The notes beneath the pieces were generated by a model that saw only the letters and a program-made list of their open reading frames with translations, did not search any database and had not been told where the DNA came from. A stretch of DNA of 14,616 bases from Defluviitaleaceae bacterium (GTDB taxonomy: Bacteria; Bacillota; Clostridia; Lachnospirales; UBA5962). The translations under genes and the position numbers were made by a program. Below are positions 1-8,624 of the stretch, one piece after another (position 1 is the stretch's first letter; every line of letters begins with the position of its first letter). The stretch is taken from positions 1-14,616 of the forward strand of contig WQZK01000024.1 in the NCBI GenBank assembly GCA_009780765.1. The letters are read 5' to 3'.

Positions 1-2990
1 CAATTCTAAGTGTTGTTCCAACTCCTGTAAAAGTAACAGTTCCTGAAATTTCTCCGCTAGGTCTAGGTGGTGTAGTAATCATAACAGCTTCACTTGGCAG
101 AGAAGCTTCATACAAGTCATTTGCAGCATAACGTACTACAATGCCATAGTTTTGATTAGGAGAAAGCCCAAATCCTGAGCCAAATATAATATTTGATGAA
201 GACCAAGCTGACGCAGAGTTAGAAAATGGAGGATTAAAATGTCCGTATTCTACGCCTTCCATAGGTCGCACAATTATTCTGTTAAATGTTACATCTAAAA
301 TATCTGCCATTGTAAGACTTGGGGCTGCCTGCTGCCCTCTTCTTATTTCTATGGTATAGCTTGCTGTAGCCGGGTTATAATTATCATCACCCTCTATTGT
401 AGCTGTAATTGTGATAAATCCAGCTCTTAATACATTAGAAACTCTACCATCACTAGATACAGATGCTATTGCAGCGTTAGGAAGAGAAATATCATCAGTT
501 CTAGCATAAGTTATTCTTCCATTTGTGCTGCCGCCAGTTGCCTCATATCTAAAATTAAAGCTTGAATCTGTATATTGTAAAAATTCAGGAACTCCAATAA
601 ATCCAAAGCTTAGCTGATCATTTCGTTCGCCTACTGCGAAGGTAACATTTATAGTTTCATGTATGCCATTTGCATTAGAAACAGTAATAATCGCGGTATG
701 CTCACCTAAAGCAAGACCAAGCCTTGGAGCAATAGTAAATGCACTTTGCCCATCTGCCCCAATATTGCTTATTTGCTGAGTAGATAAAATAAAATCATTA
801 TTACTTACAGATAAGTTTAGAGTGCCTGTTTCTCTTGCACCAATATTCGCAATATTTATAGGCAATGAACTAACATTCGTATAACCTGCTCGCAATGTAC
901 CAAAATTTGTGCCGTTTGGAGCAGTTAAGCTTATTCCATATATTTTCTCCATTACTATAATGCTTATTTCGCGAGAAGATATAGAGCCTATAGGATTCAT
1001 CACTCTTGCTCGTGTTTGCCCCAAGGATAAGGCAACAAGAGCCCCACTCTGGTCGATGCTTACAATATCATTGTTTAAGAGAACATTTCCTGAACCTACA
1101 GGGTTCATCCACATTGTGTTAGCAGTATTTCTTATTTGATATTGTCCTATTTGCAATACATTTTCCTTACTGCCATTTACCAAGAAATCGGCCTCAATTT
1201 GGAATGTTTCGCCAATTCCAAGTCTAATTTCATCACTCACAGGATTTGCAATAATTACTTGATTAGCTGTAAACTGAACAAAAACATCGAATGATGCAGA
1301 GATAATTATACCATCATCTCTTGTAATAGAAGCGGTTATAGTGGTACGCCCAGGGTTAATCGATTGAACTACCCATTCTTGTATAATTACACTATATCCA
1401 ACTACAGCTATGCTAGTATCTTGCGATTGCCAAACAATATCGCCTCTTGCACCTATAGGGTTTAGCAGAGAATTTACTAAAATTTGACTATTCAAACGTT
1501 CACCCTCAGGGAAAGTTGCATTTGGGGCACCTACAGCTATGGGAAGTGATACTTCCGTATTTGTTATTATTTGCCCACCACCCATAATATCAATATGTTC
1601 AAGTACTACATGATGTATCAAATCTACATTAAATTCGGCGTAAATATTTGCATCATGCCTGTACATGGCAATAATTGTTGCAGGACCTGTGCCTCTAACT
1701 ATTACAGAACCATCTGCATTAACTGTTGCAAGCCTTGCATCACTCGTAAGCCAAATTATATCGTCAGAATTTGCCAAAACTCCGTCAATTCTGGCCTCTA
1801 AATCAAAGCTCCAGCCTGTGAACGAATATCTGCTTGTAGTAGAATCAAATTCAAACTCGGCTATATTAACAGGGCTAATACTTATTTCAATTTTCTCTGA
1901 TACGGTAATGGTGGCATATGATGTTAATCCGTTTACTGTAACAGATACTAAAGATGTGCCCACAGCAATGCCTGTAACAATGCCATTTTGATCAATATTA
2001 ACGGCCGTACCATCTTCAATATTCCAAGAAACCAAATCTACTATTGCACTAGTTGGAAGAATGCTATAATCAAGCCCTAAAGTTTCGCCTATAAATATAT
2101 TACTTGCAGATGGTATAATTGTAAGGCTAGAAATTTCAGGTGCAACAGTTAAGGTTACAGTATCTGAAACCAAACTTCTAGTAATTCCGCCCAAAACTGC
2201 TGTTATACGCACCATACCTGGTGCATGTGCAGTAACAAGCACAGTTTTGCCAAACTCTTGTACTGTTGCAACTTCAGGATTGCTCGAAATCCATCGTATT
2301 TCTTGAGGTGTTGTGTTTTGCGGGTAAATATCTACGTTAAACGTCCATGTTTCACCTATGTTACGAGGCTCTGTATCGCCTGTTATTTCAATATTTGTAA
2401 TTGGAATGAATGCTTGGCTATCTCCATTTACTACCACCAAAGTTGTTGAAACGCCGCCATCTATAGCCGTCCATGTAATATTGTAGATAGTGTTATATCC
2501 AGCATAATTTATTGTATAAGTTCCATCTAAATTATCAATTATAAATGACTCATAGCCTGCATCTACAAGCATCGTAGTTCCGCCTAAAGCACCTGTTGGC
2601 AAGGTTATTATTTCTATAGTAGTTGAAGTTTTAGAGAAATCTAAATATATTTCTTGAACTTCTATAGAATCTTCAAACACCCTAATATCTGTAATAAGCT
2701 GCCCTGCTACCGTAACTTCGCTTGTTCCAAAAATGCCCGAGCTATCTCTGGCCGTTGCTGTAATTATAATTGGCTCGCCCGTTAAAGTTTCGTTAAGTGC
2801 AGTTATTAAACCATCAGCATCTACTAGTACTCTTGTTGTGTCGCTAGATGTCCATGTTACTGCTTGGTTTGATGCGTTAGTCGGTAAAATTTCTGTAATA
2901 AGCCTTTGTTGCATGCCTACGTTTAATGCAATTGTATCAGGTACGATATTTACAGATTCAACAGAAACATTAGAACCGCCGCCAGCTACA
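1..2990 (-). other. Array of divergent Ig-like modules in the C-terminal part of the subtilase
   Basis: From about residue 1825 to the edge the protein is a string of roughly 80-110-residue beta-rich modules. Most carry degenerate forms of the Big_2 signature W.S....A.V: WTSSDTTRVLV, WISSNPEVATV, WNIEDGTAVNI, WLTSDARLATV, WQSQDTSIAVV and NNDIVSIDQSGALVAL, each followed by a G.A.I.V strand. The last modules differ: one at about 950-630 has FGTLRAGY..., NIGARETGTLNLSVS and GLALGEHTAIITV; one at about 630-330 has a GDDNYNPATASYTIEI end; one at about 330-60 is Fn3-like; and ISGTVTFTG at the edge begins another. The modules are too diverged at DNA level to be a recent tandem duplication. They probably form a stalk that projects the protease or binds surface ligands (inference). 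Confidence 0.85.
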
Positions 2991-5900
2991 ATAATTCTTG
3001 AAGCTGCAACAACGCCAGCCTCATGGCTTTGGTCGAAATTATGTCTTTCAGGCCAGAAATAAATCATGTATTCGCCTTCTTCAAGGTTTACATCAGCAGA
3101 AATAGCTAGTGCCGATGGTTCCATGAAGAAGTTGCCTCTATTTCTTTGCCAATGAATAAGCTCCCCATTTGAATCAACTATTTTGTAAGCAGTTGTTCGG
3201 CTGGCGAAAGGCACTGATGAAGTAAACTCAAAGGTTAAATCACTAAAAGTAAATTGCTGCCCAGATACAACATTGTAATAAGGAGCTACGTTTTGCACTT
3301 GTCCTATACCCAAGCCATTATTTTCGCCAAGAATGGAAAGTTTAAAATATCTGCTTGTAGTTCCTGAAGACATTGGGTATCTGGTTTGTTCACCAGGAAA
3401 TCCTGCTTCAAAAGTGTAATACGCAAGATTATATGCAAAAACTATCTGAGATGGGTCGAGTTTTGCCCCTGGTCTAACTCCGTGTTCAGGGAAAATCGGT
3501 ACTCCTGTTTCAAATGTAACTACAGGTTCGCCTCTTGATGGAATTGTATACGCCCCAAAACGTGAACTATAATTTGGTGCCTCACGGTCTTGTATAATCA
3601 TCATATGTGCAACGCCTTCATTTCCACTAGCTCTTGTTTCGAGCCAGTATGTTGCAGGCGTGCCATCTCGGTAGGTTGCTAGTATAAGTGGGTTATCTTG
3701 AGGGTCATCATCTCTTGTGATAAGCGTGTTTGCCCCAAAGAAATCGCCAGCCGACCACATAATATCAAACCTTCTATCCGAATCTTGGTTCTGCCAATCA
3801 ACGCTGTACATGGATGCCCATGGAAGGAAGAAACGCTCATGAGTATCAACAAGGCCTGATAAACTATGTTGCCTCTGCCCATTCCAATATAATGGAACAG
3901 GGTTTAAAACTGGAGGGATTGCGTTAAGCTCTACTGATGTAAACGATCTTGCAAATATAGAGTCTAAAGGATTGTTTCTGCCTTCGTAATCAGGAATACT
4001 TGGGTCTATTCTTATCGCTCCGCCTACACGTCCACTTAAAAAGTGTGCATCATAGCCATTAAGCCAGCCTCTAAGACTTGGGCGCCATCCAGGATTAATG
4101 CTTAACATGTCATCAGTAATTTGTCCCCATACATTACTCGTCCAGTATGGACCTGTATTAAATGGCCTATTATCAATTACATATTCTGAAAGCAAAGTGA
4201 TAAACCCATCGCCACCATTAGCGGAAGTAGCTTCTTCGCCCATAACACGCCAAAGTATTGGGTTTAATTCCGCCGCAAAAATAGTACCTTCTCTGCCTGT
4301 TCGGTTTACATGGTGATGCCTGCCCATGTAAATAAAATCGTTAGGCCTAAAGTTTACGCCTGCTACTGGGTTAGATGAAACCGTTATAATAGCCTGTGCC
4401 GTAAGGCCAAACTTTGTATGCACAGTTATAGTTGCTTGCCCAACCGAAATAGCCGAAAGTCTTGCAACGCTTCCATCTTGAATAATCGAAACAACAGATG
4501 GGTTAGATGAACTAAACGCAAGTATCTCATCACGATTTTCTATAGCGCCAATATTTAATATGCCGCGTATATCTGCCGTATTTCCTACCCACATGGCAAC
4601 TGCTCTTTGGTCGAAATAAACCCCTGGCGAGGTTGATTCTGCCCAGAAAGTAAATTCATTTACATTAAGACCAGACCAATAGAAGGCACTATACTCATGC
4701 CTTGAATCTGAAACAAATCCACCAGGAAGTTCGAAATAAGGCTTTGCTCCTAGCCCTTCAGTTACATCAATATTTTGGGCAGTTAGCATCGACATAGTTC
4801 TTCTTTGAATTATTGAATAATTATCAATAGCCCAAACAGTAACGTTAAACGGAAGCTCTACGTAAATATTTTCAATAATTGTTTCAAAATTGCCATTTTC
4901 ATCAACTTCTGCTCGAATAGCAGGTCGGTCTCCCGCTTGAATCCATACGCCGTTATATTTTTGCCTTGAAACGCTAAGGCGTGGATCTAAATCAAACCCG
5001 CCATCTTCTTCGCCCCAAACATTAAACCTTACGCCTCTTAAAGCTGCTTTAGAAACCCATTCATCGTACACATTACCAGACACAACTAAATCACTTTGCC
5101 CAGATGGAATACGCATTACGCTATCGTTTATAAGCCCATCTATAGTAAGCTCTGGCGGAGTGTTGTCTACAGAAAAAGGTAATAACATATTCATATCCCA
5201 TACATAACCACCGTCGAACCTATGAACTTCTAAAACAAGAATATAATCACCCTCAGGCAAAGTTGTTAAAGTGTTTTCAAAACGAGGCACGCCATCTCCA
5301 GGATGCAATCCGCTCCAGCCAGATATTGCCCTGTAATCGCCGTTAAATATGCGTACGTGATGATACTCTCCCTCTCTAAACGGAGGATTAATATTAAAAG
5401 TTCCGGCAGAGCCTATAAGTGCTTCATAATTTTCTGGTCTTGCCCAGTTAGTTTCGTCAAGTTCTACAGAAACTCTGCTTGGGTCAAGAATAAACATATT
5501 AATCTGAGATGTAAAAAATGGTCTATACCATAATTCCATCCAGTTACTTGCGTTGTTTTGCCTAAATTCGCCTGTTGAAATTACAGGTCTGTTGAGAAAC
5601 ACATCTTGAATTGCAGGCGGCCTTTCTAAAACCACAAATGCAAAAGGCAATCTCGCAATAAGTTCTGTACCATATTCTACATAAACAAAACCTTCGTAAA
5701 AGCCTTCTCTGTCAAGCCCTTCTGTGGCTGTAAGTGTTATATCAAAGCTTTCGGTTTGCAAAGGAGCCACCGTTACACTATTTGTGCTAAAAGATAATGA
5801 AACGCGAGGGTCGGTAGCTGTTAGTCTTCCACCTGTGACGAATTCATATCTAATGCTATATGTGCGTGAAGTAGTACTTTGGTTATTTATCTCTGTGGTG

Positions 5901-8458
5901 AGAGTTCTCACATGCTCTTCTACTAAACCTTCGTCACCAAAAATATTAATTCCACCAAAGCTTAAAGAGCCTGTTCTGGTTTTTATAAAATTTTGCTCAA
6001 AAAATGGAATACCTGACTCAGTTGCAACTCTGTCATATATAACTGAAACAACGGTATCAGCTTTAGCTGCCAAGTAAACATCTATATATCCTGCACCTGT
6101 TTCAAATACGCTATATTGACCCCTTACAAACGAATCGTTTATACCGGCAGTATTCATAAGTCGCACTTTTATCTCCTCAGAATCCCATGTTGAAGAAGCA
6201 TTTTGTCTACTGTATTGTTTTAGTAAAGCCGCCGCACCTGCAACATGAGGGGCTGCCATAGATGTACCTGTCATAAGAGCATAAGCTGTTGAGTAATCGT
6301 CACGATTAGAATCTCTATACTCATTTGGATTGTTGTGCCACATAGGCACGGCAGAGAATACATTGGTTCCTTGGGCTGCAACATCAGGCTTAATTTCAAA
6401 GCTTGTGTCAATAGGTCCGCGTGATGACGAGAAGTGAAGAGTGGTATCTCCTACATCAAAGCTTTCAAATATGATACGCCAATTATTAGATGTAAGATCT
6501 GCCGGTCTATTTTCAAAAAACTCAAGCCCTTGATCGTAAGAAAGCATAACAACAGGTACAGACATTTCTACCCTGCCTGTTTGATCTTGTGGAAAATCTT
6601 CACCAGGGCGATTTATGCTTATAAACCCGCCTATATTATACTTTCTGGCCAAGCGGTCAAGTTCCACCCATGTTTGTCCACGAGAAACAACGACAAACCT
6701 AGTGTTTAAAACGGCCGAGCCAAATGTTTGAACAAGCTCTTCAAACTCTTCTTCGATACCTATACCAAGCCCGAAAATAGATGATGGATTACCCTCATTT
6801 TCTCTAAGAAATTCTTCTTGAGCTTCTGGCAGATGCGGCATAGCCAACATGCTATAAGAGCCATCTGCCGAAGAAGGCATTAAAGGCCATTGAGCAAAAG
6901 CACCAGGAAACGGAGCAACACCTGTAGTAGAATATATATTAATAACAGCTTCTACAGCTTGGAAGTTATGTAGCCATTGTGCTCGCTGCCAATTTGCTGT
7001 AACGCGTTCGCCTGTACCTTCACGCGTATAGTTTGTATTAAACACAAAGGATACATTATATTCTTGCCCACCACTTGTAGCTTTCACAATTGTTGCAGGT
7101 GGTTGAGCATTTCCAACAGTAATTGCAGATGATGATGGAGAGGGGTCGTTAATAGTAAAATAACCTGAACCTGAGTTACCTGCCGCCAAAACAAATGTGA
7201 TGTGCCTTGTAGCTGGGGCTGCCATGAGGTTATTTATAGCCAAAGCCATAAGCCCAAGCGGATTATTTGCTCCGCCCCCTAAAGACATATTTACAATATC
7301 GGGTATATCAACAGCAACTCTATCAATCCCAGCTAAAATGCCAGCAATCGAGCCACCACCACGAGGTCCTAAAACGCGGTAAGCAAATATCCATGCCTCT
7401 GGTGCAACGCCAAGAATCATGTTTTCAGGGTCGTTACCATAAGCACGACCTGCTATTGTTCCAGCAACGTGAGTTCCATGAGCTGTGTAAAACGAAAATG
7501 GGCCATCAAATTCAGGATAATTAGAAGCTTCCCAATATTCGTATGTAGTTTCCATAGGGTCGTTTGGTGCGTTATGATGGATGTGCCCACCTGGCTGCAT
7601 ATTAGGCCAAGAAGCAGCATCATTAAACATATTTCTGCCATAATAGAAACCATTTATTAAATCAGCTTCGGTAATATGTGTCATGCCAAGGGCGTGTGCT
7701 TCTGTAAGTGTTAAAAATGAGCCTTGAAATGCAGGATGATTATAATCAACACCTGTATCTAAAACAGCAATTGTAACGCCTGCACCTCTGTAGCCAAGTG
7801 CATGGAGGTCATCTGCTCTGATGCTTGCACGCCCTTCACTCATCCCTCTAGGGTTTTCTAGGGTATGGTTCATTTCTATAGGGTCAAGCTGAACCCATAC
7901 ATCAGGATAAATAGCCCTAACACTTTTAAAATTTGCAACTTCTGATACCATATCAGCAGGCAAAGTCATTGCAACGCCGTTTAAAGCATGACGATATTCG
8001 CGGCTAATTTCATAAGTTGACGATCTGCCTCTTTGCCCACCAAAAAGTGCTTGTAGTTCCTGTCTAAATAGTTGATGGTCGTTTTCGGCTGTTTCTCTTG
8101 CAGCGCTTTCAGATACAAAGCGTCCAAGCTTTTGAGCCTCGGCTATCAAAACGCCAGCGGGGCTATTCTCAAACAATATGATAACTTGTGTAGGCACATC
8201 GCCTTCAAGTGCGTATTCTCCGCTAAAACCTACAAGGTTCCGTGTAGTTCTAGCCAAATCAATTTCCTCTAAAGCATTGAGCTGACTTTCTGTAAGCTCT
8301 GTTTCATCGTGTTGACCTTCTAAAGTTTCCTCTTGATTAAATGCGAAAACATTTGCCCAAAATAATCCCTGCAAAGGTTGTACATTAGAAGTTAATAATG
8401 CTATAGCCAATATAAGGCTAATTAACTTCTTAAACTTAAATGATTTAAATTTACTCAA
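1..8458 (-). CDS. Giant secreted S8 subtilisin-like serine protease with DUF6273-like and Ig-like modules (3' end outside window)
   Basis: The frame is open for 2819 codons from a TTG start to the window edge, with no stop or frameshift; the C-terminus and any cell-wall anchor are not visible. Domains in order: a signal peptide at residues 1-39 (KFKSFKFKK, hydrophobic LISLILAIALL, possible cleavage after VFA); an I9-like propeptide at about 75-195; an S8 catalytic domain at about 213-790 with Asp234 (VLDTGVD), His327 (HGTHVAGT), oxyanion Asn428 (AAGNSG) and Ser733 (GTSMAAPHVAG); a PA-type insert at about 455-670 between Asn and Ser; a lactocepin-like Fn3 domain at about 795-945; an Ig-like region from VDNTPPELTI (1097); a Big_2 module at about 1285-1368; a DUF6273-like module at about 1370-1680; then repeated Ig-like modules to the edge. 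The triad is complete, so an active extracellular protease is expected. TTG is chosen because AAAGGTG lies 9 nt upstream and the signal peptide begins there; an in-frame GTG at 8470 would add four residues. The divergent neighbour is a regulator. Substrate is unknown. Confidence 0.93.
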   Translation of the reverse strand, partial: MSKFKSFKFKKLISLILAIALLTSNVQPLQGLFWANVFAFNQEETLEGQHDETELTESQLNALEEIDLARTTRNLVGFSGEYALEGDVPTQVIILFENSPAGVLIAEAQKLGRFVSESAARETAENDHQLFRQELQALFGGQRGRSSTYEISREYRHALNGVAMTLPADMVSEVANFKSVRAIYPDVWVQLDPIEMNHTLENPRGMSEGRASIRADDLHALGYRGAGVTIAVLDTGVDYNHPAFQGSFLTLTEAHALGMTHITEADLINGFYYGRNMFNDAASWPNMQPGGHIHHNAPNDPMETTYEYWEASNYPEFDGPFSFYTAHGTHVAGTIAGRAYGNDPENMILGVAPEAWIFAYRVLGPRGGGSIAGILAGIDRVAVDIPDIVNMSLGGGANNPLGLMALAINNLMAAPATRHITFVLAAGNSGSGYFTINDPSPSSSAITVGNAQPPATIVKATSGGQEYNVSFVFNTNYTREGTGERVTANWQRAQWLHNFQAVEAVINIYSTTGVAPFPGAFAQWPLMPSSADGSYSMLAMPHLPEAQEEFLRENEGNPSSIFGLGIGIEEEFEELVQTFGSAVLNTRFVVVSRGQTWVELDRLARKYNIGGFISINRPGEDFPQDQTGRVEMSVPVVMLSYDQGLEFFENRPADLTSNNWRIIFESFDVGDTTLHFSSSRGPIDTSFEIKPDVAAQGTNVFSAVPMWHNNPNEYRDSNRDDYSTAYALMTGTSMAAPHVAGAAALLKQYSRQNASSTWDSEEIKVRLMNTAGINDSFVRGQYSVFETGAGYIDVYLAAKADTVVSVIYDRVATESGIPFFEQNFIKTRTGSLSFGGINIFGDEGLVEEHVRTLTTEINNQSTTSRTYSIRYEFVTGGRLTATDPRVSLSFSTNSVTVAPLQTESFDITLTATEGLDREGFYEGFVYVEYGTELIARLPFAFVVLERPPAIQDVFLNRPVISTGEFRQNNASNWMELWYRPFFTSQINMFILDPSRVSVELDETNWARPENYEALIGSAGTFNINPPFREGEYHHVRIFNGDYRAISGWSGLHPGDGVPRFENTLTTLPEGDYILVLEVHRFDGGYVWDMNMLLPFSVDNTPPELTIDGLINDSVMRIPSGQSDLVVSGNVYDEWVSKAALRGVRFNVWGEEDGGFDLDPRLSVSRQKYNGVWIQAGDRPAIRAEVDENGNFETIIENIYVELPFNVTVWAIDNYSIIQRRTMSMLTAQNIDVTEGLGAKPYFELPGGFVSDSRHEYSAFYWSGLNVNEFTFWAESTSPGVYFDQRAVAMWVGNTADIRGILNIGAIENRDEILAFSSSNPSVVSIIQDGSVARLSAISVGQATITVHTKFGLTAQAIITVSSNPVAGVNFRPNDFIYMGRHHHVNRTGREGTIFAAELNPILWRVMGEEATSANGGDGFITLLSEYVIDNRPFNTGPYWTSNVWGQITDDMLSINPGWRPSLRGWLNGYDAHFLSGRVGGAIRIDPSIPDYEGRNNPLDSIFARSFTSVELNAIPPVLNPVPLYWNGQRQHSLSGLVDTHERFFLPWASMYSVDWQNQDSDRRFDIMWSAGDFFGANTLITRDDDPQDNPLILATYRDGTPATYWLETRASGNEGVAHMMIIQDREAPNYSSRFGAYTIPSRGEPVVTFETGVPIFPEHGVRPGAKLDPSQIVFAYNLAYYTFEAGFPGEQTRYPMSSGTTSRYFKLSILGENNGLGIGQVQNVAPYYNVVSGQQFTFSDLTFEFTSSVPFASRTTAYKIVDSNGELIHWQRNRGNFFMEPSALAISADVNLEEGEYMIYFWPERHNFDQSHEAGVVAASRIIVAGGGSNVSVESVNIVPDTIALNVGMQQRLITEILPTNASNQAVTWTSSDTTRVLVDADGLITALNETLTGEPIIITATARDSSGIFGTSEVTVAGQLITDIRVFEDSIEVQEIYLDFSKTSTTIEIITLPTGALGGTTMLVDAGYESFIIDNLDGTYTINYAGYNTIYNITWTAIDGGVSTTLVVVNGDSQAFIPITNIEITGDTEPRNIGETWTFNVDIYPQNTTPQEIRWISSNPEVATVQEFGKTVLVTAHAPGMVRITAVLGGITRSLVSDTVTLTVAPEISSLTIIPSASNIFIGETLGLDYSILPTSAIVDLVSWNIEDGTAVNIDQNGIVTGIAVGTSLVSVTVNGLTSYATITVSEKIEISISPVNIAEFEFDSTTSRYSFTGWSFDLEARIDGVLANSDDIIWLTSDARLATVNADGSVIVRGTGPATIIAMYRHDANIYAEFNVDLIHHVVLEHIDIMGGGQIITNTEVSLPIAVGAPNATFPEGERLNSQILVNSLLNPIGARGDIVWQSQDTSIAVVGYSVIIQEWVVQSINPGRTTITASITRDDGIIISASFDVFVQFTANQVIIANPVSDEIRLGIGETFQIEADFLVNGSKENVLQIGQYQIRNTANTMWMNPVGSGNVLLNNDIVSIDQSGALVALSLGQTRARVMNPIGSISSREISIIVMEKIYGISLTAPNGTNFGTLRAGYTNVSSLPINIANIGARETGTLNLSVSNNDFILSTQQISNIGADGQSAFTIAPRLGLALGEHTAIITVSNANGIHETINVTFAVGERNDQLSFGFIGVPEFLQYTDSSFNFRYEATGGSTNGRITYARTDDISLPNAAIASVSSDGRVSNVLRAGFITITATIEGDDNYNPATASYTIEIRRGQQAAPSLTMADILDVTFNRIIVRPMEGVEYGHFNPPFSNSASAWSSSNIIFGSGFGLSPNQNYGIVVRYAANDLYEASLPSEAVMITTPPRPSGEISGTVTFTGVGTTLRI
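3420..4350 (-). other. DUF6273-like module inside the giant subtilase
   Basis: Residues about 1370-1680 depart from the Ig pattern and resemble the clostridial DUF6273 domain. It opens with FIYMG (residue 1375), then NPILWRVMG, FITLLSEYVIDNRPFNT, SLRGWLNGYD, SIFARSFTSVELNAI, HERFFLPWASMY and YWLETRASG, and closes with GVRPGAKLDPSQIVF (from residue 1660). This order matches the family pattern of a W-R-V-L start, an LLSE..D..PFN segment, an LR-WLN segment and a GVRPAL-LN end. A further segment to about residue 1825 (FKLSILGE, then EEGEYMIYFWPERH) resembles the accessory module that often follows DUF6273 in clostridial surface proteins. The domain's function is not established; ligand or glycan binding is only a guess. 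The match is from recalled family patterns, not a profile search. Confidence 0.75.
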
Positions 8459-8467
8459 TTTCCCCAG

Positions 8468-8474
8468 CACCTTT
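8468..8474 (-). promoter_or_regulatory. Ribosome binding site that decides the TTG start of the subtilase
   Basis: AAAGGTG on the minus strand lies 9 nt before TTG at 8458-8456. The GTG at 8470 falls inside this motif and has only a weak purine run before it, so TTG is preferred. Confidence 0.6.
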
Positions 8475-8495
8475 CTATATATGTTCTTACTATAT

Positions 8496-8525
8496 ATTAT
8501 ACCTTTTGAGAAATCAAAATTTCAA
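8496..8525 (-). promoter_or_regulatory. Sigma-A-type promoter of the giant subtilase
   Basis: On the minus strand TTGAAA (8525-8520) and TATAAT (8501-8496) are separated by 18 nt. Transcription would start near 8489 and leave a leader of about 30 nt before the TTG codon. The -10 box is consensus; the -35 box has one mismatch. Confidence 0.7.
8504..8519. promoter_or_regulatory. Perfect inverted repeat in the subtilase promoter spacer, candidate operator
   Basis: TTTTGA-GAAA-TCAAAA is a perfect 6+6 bp dyad with a 4-nt centre. It fills 16 of the 18 nt between the -35 and -10 boxes of the subtilase promoter, so a bound protein would block or reposition RNA polymerase. The adjacent divergent HTH regulator is the natural candidate binder (inference). 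AT-rich dyads of this size can arise by chance, so the call rests on its position. Confidence 0.45.
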
Positions 8526-8562
8526 GAAGCAATGCAGACAAAAAATATTCGCAAAATGCCTA

Positions 8563-8591
8563 TTGACAAATATTATTTTTTCTGTTACAAT
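8563..8591 (+). promoter_or_regulatory. Sigma-A-type promoter of the HTH-TPR regulator
   Basis: A consensus TTGACA (8563-8568), a 17-nt spacer and TACAAT (8586-8591) predict a start near 8598 and a leader of about 27 nt. It is back to back with the subtilase promoter; the two -35 boxes are 37 bp apart. Confidence 0.8.
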
Positions 8592-8613
8592 ATCATAATT
8601 TTAAGATGAGGTT

Positions 8614-8619
8614 AGGTGA
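8614..8619 (+). promoter_or_regulatory. Ribosome binding site that decides the regulator start
   Basis: AGGTGA lies 5 nt before ATG at 8625. An in-frame GTG at 8616 is part of this motif; its own possible site (GAGG at 8608-8611) is only 4 nt away. The ATG start is therefore preferred and removes three residues. Confidence 0.55.
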
Positions 8620-8624
8620 ATAAA

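Noticed and set aside
909..8272. Many short plus-strand frames of 60-117 codons across the left 8 kb
   Set aside because: They lie antisense to a continuous minus-strand protein with recognisable domains, mostly lack ribosome sites and resemble no family.
8481..8609. A 42-codon plus-strand frame in the divergent spacer, considered as a signal-peptide gene
   Set aside because: It has no Shine-Dalgarno, and it spans both promoters, including the regulator's -35 and -10 boxes, so it is most likely a chance frame.
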